DNA of 49,554 nt, taken from the NCBI GenBank assembly GCA_019310785.1, contig JAFDDR010000011.1:1-49554 (forward strand), read 5' to 3'. The stretch's first letter is position 1. Every line of letters begins with the position of its first letter. Under the pieces are notes generated by a model, which was not told the DNA's origin, made no database searches, and saw only the letters and a program-made list of their open reading frames with translations. The DNA is from Deltaproteobacteria bacterium. GTDB taxonomy: Bacteria > Desulfobacterota > DSM-4660 > Desulfatiglandales > Desulfatiglandaceae. Positions 18,223 through 25,948 of this stretch are shown in pieces. The translations under genes and the position numbers were made by a program.

Positions 18223-18841
18223 AATTTTAAGTAATGAACAAAGGGAAGTCCTTCTGTTATTGGGAAAGGCACTGGCCGGTTCTGATTTTTATTTGGCAGG
18301 CGGAACCGCTCTCGCGCTTCAAGTGGGTCACCGTATTTCTGTTGATCTTGATTGGTTTATTACAAAATTTGGGGAACCAGAGGCATTCTTCCACAAGCTC
18401 AAGTCTTTTAAAATTGATTTTATGGTTAGCTCAGTCAATCTTGAAACCGTTTACCTCACTATACACGGTGTTCAGGTTAGTTTTATTGGTTATGACTATC
18501 CGATGCTCCAGCAAAAAGTCAGTTTGCCCGAGTTCGGAATCCAAATGGCAGGGATAGATGATATAGGCTGCATGAAGTTGTCAGCTATTGCTTCACGGGG
18601 ATATCGAAAAGATTTTATCGATTTGCATTATTTGATAAATCATTTTCACTCCCTTAAGGAGTATTTGCGATTATATACCAGAAAATATCAAAATCGGGAT
18701 ATTGGCCATGTGGTTAGAAGTCTTGTCTATTTTAGTGATGCTGAGACAGAACCTGACCTAAAGACAATAAAACCCGTGATCTGGCAGGACCTGAAAACAG
18801 ACTTCGAAAAATGGGTAAAAAGTTTAAGTAGCTCATCATAG
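18212..18841 (+). CDS. nucleotidyltransferase AbiEii/AbiGii-family toxin
   Basis: DFYLAGGTALALQVGHRISVDLDWFI...; GGTALxLxxGHRxSxDxD nucleotidyltransferase motif; overlaps the upstream gene by 11 bp. Confidence 0.85.
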   Translation: MHIEILSNEQREVLLLLGKALAGSDFYLAGGTALALQVGHRISVDLDWFITKFGEPEAFFHKLKSFKIDFMVSSVNLETVYLTIHGVQVSFIGYDYPMLQQKVSLPEFGIQMAGIDDIGCMKLSAIASRGYRKDFIDLHYLINHFHSLKEYLRLYTRKYQNRDIGHVVRSLVYFSDAETEPDLKTIKPVIWQDLKTDFEKWVKSLSSSS

Positions 18842-18894
18842 GGCTTGCGCAAAAATAACTTAATATCTTTGCGTAAGGCCTAAGGAGGAATGAA

Positions 18895-19341
18895 ATGAGA
18901 AAGGAAGATATGATTCCCTATCTGGCAAATGCTGCGTTGGTTTCCGTAGCAGATGGGGAGTTTAATCCCGATGAGGCAAAGGCGATTGACAGTATCCGCA
19001 AGGAAATCGGGGCAGGCGAACAGGAATTGAAAGAAGCCCTTAATATTGTTGCCCGGGGAGGTCTCAAGCTAATGCCTGTTGGGAGGTTTTCCGATAAAGT
19101 TCGCAACCTCGAAGATATGATTTTTGTTTCTTTGGCAGATGGGAAACTCGACAAGAAACAAAAACCGGAAATCCTTTCTTTTGCAAAGGCCATAAAGATT
19201 TCACAAACACAGCTTACCCAACTCCTGTCCGAGACAAAACTCCGCTTAAAACCTCAAAGCGGTCCAATAAAATGCCCGTCCTGCAGCAAAGAGATTCCTC
19301 CTGAATCAAAATTTTGTCCATTTTGCGGGGGAAAGATTTAA
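18895..19341 (+). CDS. TerB-like helical domain + C-terminal zinc ribbon
   Basis: ANAALVSVADGEFNPDEAKAIDSIRKEI...; C-terminal CPSCSKEIPPESKFCPFCGGKI. Confidence 0.7.
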   Translation: MRKEDMIPYLANAALVSVADGEFNPDEAKAIDSIRKEIGAGEQELKEALNIVARGGLKLMPVGRFSDKVRNLEDMIFVSLADGKLDKKQKPEILSFAKAIKISQTQLTQLLSETKLRLKPQSGPIKCPSCSKEIPPESKFCPFCGGKI

Positions 19342-20607
19342 TTACCATCCCTTGGTCCACATCTCATCGTCTTCATATACCTTTTCATCTTCCAGGTGAC
19401 TCTCTTCGGCATCTTCCTCGCTTATTCGCGGGGGATTGGGATCGTTCAGCAACTCCTTGTAATACTCGTGCTGGATAAGAAGACTCATGATCTCGTTGGT
19501 GCCTGTCCATATCTGCGCGAGCCTCGAATCACGGACCATTTTTTCAATGGGGAATACGTTGGTGTAACCAATGCCGCCGATGATCCGCATGGACTGGTTG
19601 CAGACCTCCCAGCACATATCGGTTGCGAACTTTTTGGCCTCACTCACGAGGCGCCGTGCCGAGGTAAGACCCTCGTCCGCTGCCTTTCCCGCCGCATGTG
19701 TAATGGCCCGGGCAGCGTCCAACTGTGTTATTCCGTCCGCCACCTTGAAACTTATGGCCTGATAATCGCGGATCTTCCTGCCAAAGGTATACCTCCTGTT
19801 GCTGTAGCGGGTGGCGACCTCGAGCGCGGCCCGGGCCAGACCCAGTGCCCCGCCCGCAGAGGTAAGGCGTTCCGGGACCATCATGGAGTTGAAGATGAGG
19901 GCCCCCTGGTTGAGTTGGCCGATGAGGTTGGATGCGGGGACTCTTACATCTTTGAAAATGAGCCTCCCTGTTCCGCCTCCCCTTGTACCCAGAAGATTGT
20001 ACAGATGCTTTGCCTCCACCCCTTCCCGGTCCGCCTCGATAAGGATGAGGCTGATACGCTCGCGGGGGTTGCCTTCAGGATTGGTCTTGCAGTAAACCAC
20101 AAAGAAATCCGCGCCGCTCGCCGCAACGACAAAGCGCTTCTGGCCCTTTACCATGAAATGATCACCATCGAGTTTTGCGACAGTGGTGGCCCCGAAAAAG
20201 TCCGACCCGCCACGCGGCTCGGTCAGCGCCTCGGCCGAGACAAGTTCCCCTTTCAACATGGGCTTCAGGAATTTTTCCTTAAGCTCTTCTGATGCAAAAC
20301 CATGAAGCGCCTCACCCACGATGGAGGGCATGGCAAAGGCACAGCCCAGTGCCATACCAAGGACCCCGATTTCCTCATGGGCCGCTATTTCGGCGGTCCA
20401 GGGAAGCCCACGTCCCCCGTATTTCTTTGAAAATCTTAAACCCAGAAGATTGCGTTTCCCCAATGCCTCCACAAATTCCTTAGGGTAGGTTATTTCATCC
20501 CGGTCCATCTTCTTGAGCAAATCGGAAGGCACCTCGTTTTTTACAAATTCCCTGACCTCCTGTTTCAACTTCCTTTCTTCATCGTTCAAGAGCACGTCTT
20601 GCAGCAT
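19342..20607 (-). CDS. acyl-CoA dehydrogenase
   Basis: GEALHGF..., ALTEPRGGSDFFGA, SNRRYTFGRKIRDYQAISFKVAD, MRIIGGIGYTNVFPIEKMVRDSRLAQIWTGTNEIM. Confidence 0.93.
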   Translation of the reverse strand: MLQDVLLNDEERKLKQEVREFVKNEVPSDLLKKMDRDEITYPKEFVEALGKRNLLGLRFSKKYGGRGLPWTAEIAAHEEIGVLGMALGCAFAMPSIVGEALHGFASEELKEKFLKPMLKGELVSAEALTEPRGGSDFFGATTVAKLDGDHFMVKGQKRFVVAASGADFFVVYCKTNPEGNPRERISLILIEADREGVEAKHLYNLLGTRGGGTGRLIFKDVRVPASNLIGQLNQGALIFNSMMVPERLTSAGGALGLARAALEVATRYSNRRYTFGRKIRDYQAISFKVADGITQLDAARAITHAAGKAADEGLTSARRLVSEAKKFATDMCWEVCNQSMRIIGGIGYTNVFPIEKMVRDSRLAQIWTGTNEIMSLLIQHEYYKELLNDPNPPRISEEDAEESHLEDEKVYEDDEMWTKGW

Positions 20608-20693
20608 GGTCTTTCCTCCTTATTATAATAATTGTAATGATCAATAATGATGCCTGAACTGTAACCAAAACATTTTCTTAAACTTTATCCATA

Positions 20694-21281
20694 TCACTTT
20701 TCCCCCGTCAGATCGGCAGTGAGTTCGGCGGATGTGGCAACCCTCAACAGCGGATCCAGCGGATTACGTCGATAGATATTCAGTATATGCTGGTGAGTCT
20801 CTTCCGGGAAAGCGGCAGTGCAATCCTCCAAAAGGACTACCTTGAAGTCATGGCAGATGGCATCCATTACCGTGGTCAGGACACAGAAATTAGTTGCAAT
20901 ACCGGCAACCGCGCAAAGCGTCACTCCCTTTTCCCTGAGCCAGTCTTCCAGCCCGGTCTTAAAAAAGGCGGAAAATCTGGGTTTGGGGAGCCAGAAGTCC
21001 TCCTCTTTACGGTCCAGTTCATCAATGACCTCCGCGCCCGTAGTGCCGGCTAAGGAGTGGGGCTTCATCCGTCCCTTGAAGAAAAAGTCGTCCTCGTGAA
21101 AGGCGTCCGAGGGAAAGACAATCGGCCAGTTCTCCTTTCTGAATGCACCGATCATTGCGTTTATGGGTGCAATGATCTTTCTGGCAAACGGGGTAATAGG
21201 AAAATGGTGTTTATCATCAAAGTCGTCCTTTAGCATATCTATGATCAGCAGTGCGGGCTTTTCGTTAATTTGTTTTTCCAT
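20694..21281 (-). CDS. isochorismatase-family cysteine hydrolase
   Basis: KPALLIIDMLKDDFDDKHHFPI...LCAVAGIATNFCVLTTVMDAICHDFKVVLLEDCTAAF. Confidence 0.88.
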   Translation of the reverse strand: MEKQINEKPALLIIDMLKDDFDDKHHFPITPFARKIIAPINAMIGAFRKENWPIVFPSDAFHEDDFFFKGRMKPHSLAGTTGAEVIDELDRKEEDFWLPKPRFSAFFKTGLEDWLREKGVTLCAVAGIATNFCVLTTVMDAICHDFKVVLLEDCTAAFPEETHQHILNIYRRNPLDPLLRVATSAELTADLTGEK

Positions 21282-22428
21282 CTCGCATCCTTTTCACCTG
21301 ATTAATGATGAGTTCGGCGGCCTCTTCGATTTGATCCATGGTATTGCTTCTTCCCACGGTGAGCCTGAGCGCGCCCATGCCGATTTCGGGCGGGACGGCC
21401 ATGGCCGAAAGTACATGGGAGAGTCTGACGGCCCGGTCATGGCAGGCGGCCCCTGTGGAGGCCATGATGGTTGGCAGGCCCTCGAGGATTTTCCCTCCCT
21501 CCAGGCCGGGGACCGAGACATTAAGGGTATTTGGGAGTCGCTCATGGGGATGACCGTTTAATACAAGGCCGTCCAACTCCCCAAACAGGAGTTCCTGCAG
21601 ACGATCTCTTAATTTTTTCATGTTTTCGATATTATTTTTTAACCTTTCTTCGGCAATACGGCATGCCGCACCAAGACCGGACGCCAAGATAATATTCTCG
21701 GTTCCGGCCCTCTTTCCCGCCTCCTGGGACGCTCCATGCATAAGGGGCGTCAGTTTCCGGCCGTTACGTATGAACAGCGCCCCTACACCTTTAGGTCCGT
21801 AGACCTTATGCCCGGCAACCGTCAGGAAATCGACGCCCAGCTCACTCACGTCCACTTCAATCTTTCCGACTGCCTGGGCAGCGTCCGTATGGACCGGGAT
21901 GCCGTGTTCCCTTGCTATATTAGAGATTTCCTTTATTGGCTGGAGCGTGCCTGTTTCGTTGTTGGCCAACATTATGGTGATCAACGCGGTATTGGGCAAA
22001 ATGGCCTTTTGGACCGAGTCCGGGTCTACAAGCCCAAAGCGGTCAACAGGCAGGATCGTGACATTAACCCCCAGTTCCATGAGATATACCGCAGGATTCA
22101 GGATGGCCGGATGCTCCACCGCACAGGTTATCATGTGGAACTTTTCAGGGTTCTTAAAATCAATCAGGCCCTTTAAGACCATATTGTTGGATTCGGTTCC
22201 GCCTGATGTGAAGATAAGTTCGTTATTCTTGCACCCCAAAATAGAGGCAACTTCTTTTCTTGCCCTTTCAACGCCCTCTTTGGCCTTTATGCCGAGAGTA
22301 TAGCCGCTTGATGGATTGCCGAATTCTTCCTGCAAATAGGGCAACATTGCCTTTACTGCCTCCGGTTCCACGGGCGTGGTCGCGTTGTGATCCAGATAAA
22401 TAAATTTTCCGTAATTATATCCAATCAT
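21265..22428 (-). CDS. cysteine desulfurase (NifS/IscS family)
   Basis: FIYLDHNATTPVEPEAV, FTSGGTESNNMVLKG, VHTDAAQAVGKIEVDVSELGVDFLTVAGHKVYGPKGVGAL, STGAACHD; start moved to MIGYNYGKF. Confidence 0.9.
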   Translation of the reverse strand: MIGYNYGKFIYLDHNATTPVEPEAVKAMLPYLQEEFGNPSSGYTLGIKAKEGVERARKEVASILGCKNNELIFTSGGTESNNMVLKGLIDFKNPEKFHMITCAVEHPAILNPAVYLMELGVNVTILPVDRFGLVDPDSVQKAILPNTALITIMLANNETGTLQPIKEISNIAREHGIPVHTDAAQAVGKIEVDVSELGVDFLTVAGHKVYGPKGVGALFIRNGRKLTPLMHGASQEAGKRAGTENIILASGLGAACRIAEERLKNNIENMKKLRDRLQELLFGELDGLVLNGHPHERLPNTLNVSVPGLEGGKILEGLPTIMASTGAACHDRAVRLSHVLSAMAVPPEIGMGALRLTVGRSNTMDQIEEAAELIINQVKRMRDGKTN

Positions 22429-22450
22429 TAAAATCACCAGCCTTTCAATC

Positions 22451-22719
22451 TTGATGGTCTCGTAAAAAGCTAATCTATGCCGCAAGCGGCATCCTATGAG
22501 GAACGAACTTGATCAAGAGCAAGTAATGCTTAAAACAGTAAGTAATTTCAGGTACTTGATCAATGGTCGCGATGTATCATCAAAAATGAGTTCGTTGGAA
22601 GTCCCAAAGTCCGTCACTCCGGCGAAAGCCGGAGTCCAGAAGTGGTTGATTCCCCTGAATTCCCGCCTTCGCGGGAATGACGAAAACTGTTGCTTTCTGA
22701 CTTTTTACGAGTGCATCAA
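22451..22719. mobile_element. MITE-like element with terminal inverted repeats and internal hairpins
   Basis: Left ttgatggtctcgtaaaaag vs right ctttttacgagtgcatcaa (inverted); internally ccgtcactccggcgaaagccggagtccag and attcccgccttcgcgggaatgacg hairpins. Confidence 0.7.
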
Positions 22720-22778
22720 TCTTCAGCTTTCACAGATTTTTGTGAGTTATCGGGTTTGATACCTAACCTTTAGGAGAG

Positions 22779-24083
22779 TTACTCCTTTTTCCTTGCCCCC
22801 ATTCTCTTCCTGATTTCCCGCTCAAAGCCCCTGTCGGTCGGCCGGTAAAAAACCCGGTTTTTTATGTCTGCGGGAAGGTATTCCTGTTCCACCCTGCCGC
22901 CCGGATAATTATGAGGATAAAGGTATCCGCGGCCGTAACCCAATTTTTTCATCAGTGAGGTGGGGGCATTTCTGATATGCAGGGGGACTGGCTGTGCCCC
23001 GGATTTTTCGATCTCCTGTTTGACTGATTTTTCCGCTAAGTAAAGGGTATTACTCTTTGGGGCCGAGGCCAAATAAACCGCGGCCTCTGCTAATGCCAGT
23101 TCCGCCTCCGGGGGTCCTACCTTTTGCCATGAATCAAAGGCCGCAAGGGCCACCTGCAGGGCATCGGGGTCGGCCATGCCCACGTCCTCGGTGGCAAAAC
23201 GGATCATCCTCCGGCAGATAAAAAGAGGGTCCTCTCCTGCCATCAACATTCTGTAAAGCCAATAAACGGATGCCTGGGTGTCACTTCCCCTCATGCTTTT
23301 GTGAAATGCCGAAATCAGGTTGTAGTGTTCTTCCCCGTCCTTGTCGTATGGCAAAGCCTTTTTTTGAAGGGCCTTTTCAATGGTTTTCAGGTCCAGCCGG
23401 ACCGGCGATTCGTCCCGGCCTTCTGAGGCATAGTAAACAGAGGCCTCCAAATTATTCAGTGCTACACGGGCATCCCCCTGTGAGAGATCGACCATGTGTT
23501 CGAGGGCATGGGGCTCTATTTCAATATCGAGTGCCCCTATCCCTCGTTCCCTGTCCTCGAGGGCCCGGAGCAGGATGGCCCTTATTCCCTCTTTACCCAA
23601 AGGCGTAAGGGTCATCATCCTGGCCCTTGAAAGGAGGGGCGAAATTACCTCAAAGGAGGGATTCTGTGTGGTTGCGCCGATCAGGGTGATGAGCCCGCTT
23701 TCCACGTACGGCAAAAAGGCATCCTGCTGGGCCTTGTTAAACCGGTGGATCTCATCCACAAAGAGGATGGTGGACCTGTCCGAAGTTGCCTTTACCATTT
23801 TTGCCTGTTCAATGATCTGTCTCAGCTCCTTGACCCCGGAAGTAACCGCGGAAAATGAATGAAAAGGGATCTTCGCATACTCACCCATCAATTTGGCCAA
23901 GGTGGTCTTGCCCGAGCCGGGAGGGCCCCAAAAAATCACTGAAAAAAGATGCCCGCTGCGAATGGCCTTAGACAGGGGAGAACCGGGGCCAATGAGGTGT
24001 TCCTGGCCCACGATATCTTCTAATCTTTTAGGTCGCATCCTTTCGGCCAAAGGGGCCCCGATGTTTTCCGTCGGCTTGTCCAT
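22779..24083 (-). CDS. rarA: RarA/MgsA-type AAA ATPase
   Basis: LAERMRPKRLEDIVGQEHLIGPGSPLSKAIRSGHLFSVIFWGPPGSGKTTLAKL, LFVDEIHRFNKAQQDAFLPYVE. Confidence 0.95.
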   Translation of the reverse strand: MDKPTENIGAPLAERMRPKRLEDIVGQEHLIGPGSPLSKAIRSGHLFSVIFWGPPGSGKTTLAKLMGEYAKIPFHSFSAVTSGVKELRQIIEQAKMVKATSDRSTILFVDEIHRFNKAQQDAFLPYVESGLITLIGATTQNPSFEVISPLLSRARMMTLTPLGKEGIRAILLRALEDRERGIGALDIEIEPHALEHMVDLSQGDARVALNNLEASVYYASEGRDESPVRLDLKTIEKALQKKALPYDKDGEEHYNLISAFHKSMRGSDTQASVYWLYRMLMAGEDPLFICRRMIRFATEDVGMADPDALQVALAAFDSWQKVGPPEAELALAEAAVYLASAPKSNTLYLAEKSVKQEIEKSGAQPVPLHIRNAPTSLMKKLGYGRGYLYPHNYPGGRVEQEYLPADIKNRVFYRPTDRGFEREIRKRMGARKKE

Positions 24084-25675
24084 TAAGATTTCGATCTCGT
24101 TGCCAATACCCCGGAAATAAGGGAAAGCGCCTTATCCATATTCAGGGGTCTGCCGATTATTAGGTCCGCACCCAAATTCTTGAGTTTACGGGAACGTCCC
24201 TTCTCTTCAGGAGCATTAACCAGGGCAACGGCTAAACTCTTATCCATGTTTTTTATTTTTGGAATAATTACGGGAGCATTGAGGTATGGTGTATCCAGAT
24301 CGGCAATCACCAGATCAAACCTGTTTTTCCTCAACAATTTCAGGCATTCCATATCAGTGGAAATATTAGCAACTTTGCCGCCCTTACTCACGAGTAATTG
24401 GGACAGAAGATCCTTGACAATGCCTCCATCCGCAATGATCAGGATATTCGAATCCCTGATTCTTTTCTTAGGACCTTTAGCCTTAGAAGGGGGGGGCTCC
24501 GGGGCCAGGGGGAGCTTGATAGTAAAGGTGGCCCCTTGCCCTTCCTGGCTCATGACCTCAATTTCTCCTTTATGGCGATTGATAATGGCGTAAGCCAGAC
24601 TCAACCCCAGTCCCAACCTGGAATCGCCTCTGGTGGTGAAAAAGGGGTCAAATATCTTGTCCTTGATGTCATCCTTAATTCCTACACCATTATCCTGTAC
24701 ATATACGTGAGCAAAACCGGCATTTTCTTCTGTGGTCAAATAGATCTCACCACCCGCAGGCAATGCATCTATGGCATTCAGCATAATGCTCAAAAGGGCG
24801 TCCTGGATCTCATGAGGACAAGCTTCTACGGGCGAAAGGGCTCTCAGGTAGGTCTTGACGTTTATCCCGACTCCCCGGTCCTCCAAGTCTTCTTTCCACT
24901 TGGGCCGGGTCATGGCAACAATATCCTGAACCGTCTTTTTCAGGTCCAAAAGCGTAATGTCCGATCTCTCATTTTCAGTCATGGTCAGGCAGGAGAGTTG
25001 TTCAATGATAAAATTTCCCCTTTCCCTTGCCGCCTCAATCTTTCTCAACGATCTAATTAGATCCTTATCTGTAGCAGATTCAATGCCTTGAGCGTACAGG
25101 TCATGTTCGTCGAGCATGCTTAAGAAACGGTTGAATTCTCGATTCAGACCGGTTGCCATCCGGGTGAGGGCTTCCATCTTCCGGGAATGGAGGAGCCGCA
25201 TTTCTTTCTGCTTCCTTTGATCAAGGCCAGTTATGTTGAACAGAAATGCGGTACGCCCCTGATATCTGATTTTTTTTACCTGAACCTCGCAGCACAGCTC
25301 ATCACCACTTTTTGTGATTAGATAGGTTTCATAATCATCAGGGACCGGTTTTCCTAAAATCCTTCTTCGGTGGAGATTTTTTACGTATTCAACGGAGTCA
25401 GGGTGAATGAAGTCGAGGAAATTTCGACCCAGGATCTCTTCCTCGGCATACCCTAACTGGTCTCTGGCCGTTTCATTCATGAGAACGATCTTTCCGTCCT
25501 GGATGAGCACTACGGATCCGGGGATATCTTTGAGCAAGTTGAGGCTGTCCCTTAATGCCTTTTCAAGAGATTTGTTCTCCTTTTTAAGCGCATTCAACTT
25601 TTCTCTCAGAGTAAGGTTTTGGTCCTTGAGTTTTTCAACCCTGTTTTCAAGGTTTTGCTGCTGCCGGACGCTCAT
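24083..25675 (-). CDS. PAS sensor histidine kinase with C-terminal receiver-like domain, degenerate HisKA
   Basis: PAS (LIQDGKIVLMNETARDQLGYAEEEILGRNFLDFIHPD); HATPase DNGVGIKDDIKDKIFDPFFTTRGDSRLGLGLSLAYAI; receiver DLVIADLDTPYLN; H-box reads GLNREFN. Confidence 0.9.
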   Translation of the reverse strand: MSVRQQQNLENRVEKLKDQNLTLREKLNALKKENKSLEKALRDSLNLLKDIPGSVVLIQDGKIVLMNETARDQLGYAEEEILGRNFLDFIHPDSVEYVKNLHRRRILGKPVPDDYETYLITKSGDELCCEVQVKKIRYQGRTAFLFNITGLDQRKQKEMRLLHSRKMEALTRMATGLNREFNRFLSMLDEHDLYAQGIESATDKDLIRSLRKIEAARERGNFIIEQLSCLTMTENERSDITLLDLKKTVQDIVAMTRPKWKEDLEDRGVGINVKTYLRALSPVEACPHEIQDALLSIMLNAIDALPAGGEIYLTTEENAGFAHVYVQDNGVGIKDDIKDKIFDPFFTTRGDSRLGLGLSLAYAIINRHKGEIEVMSQEGQGATFTIKLPLAPEPPPSKAKGPKKRIRDSNILIIADGGIVKDLLSQLLVSKGGKVANISTDMECLKLLRKNRFDLVIADLDTPYLNAPVIIPKIKNMDKSLAVALVNAPEEKGRSRKLKNLGADLIIGRPLNMDKALSLISGVLATRSKS

Positions 25676-25854
25676 TTATTTTCCTTCTCAAAAAAAGCGA
25701 GTTTCTATACAATCAAGTTCAAAAAGGGCCTTGATGATTGATTTTTTATACCGTATCATATTCGCCGATTCCGTGACAACAGGTAATGATTTTTGCTGAA
25801 GCGCTGCAGTCCATTTTGTTGATAAATGTAGCGCGTGGCTTTCGCCGTGCTATG

Positions 25855-25884
25855 GCGTGAGCAGGGCTAAAGCCCTGCTCACGC
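25855..25884. repeat. perfect 14 bp-arm palindrome
   Basis: gcgtgagcagggct-aa-agccctgctcacgc upstream of dnaE. Confidence 0.9.
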
Positions 25885-25948
25885 AGAGTTCGTGCTTATG
25901 TCATAATATTAGGATATCATTAATAAATCGATATTTTGAGGAGATAAC

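Noticed and set aside
19396-20292. 298 aa plus-strand ORF
   Set aside because: Antisense shadow of the acyl-CoA dehydrogenase.
24398-25060. 220 aa plus-strand ORF
   Set aside because: Antisense to the histidine kinase; no family features.
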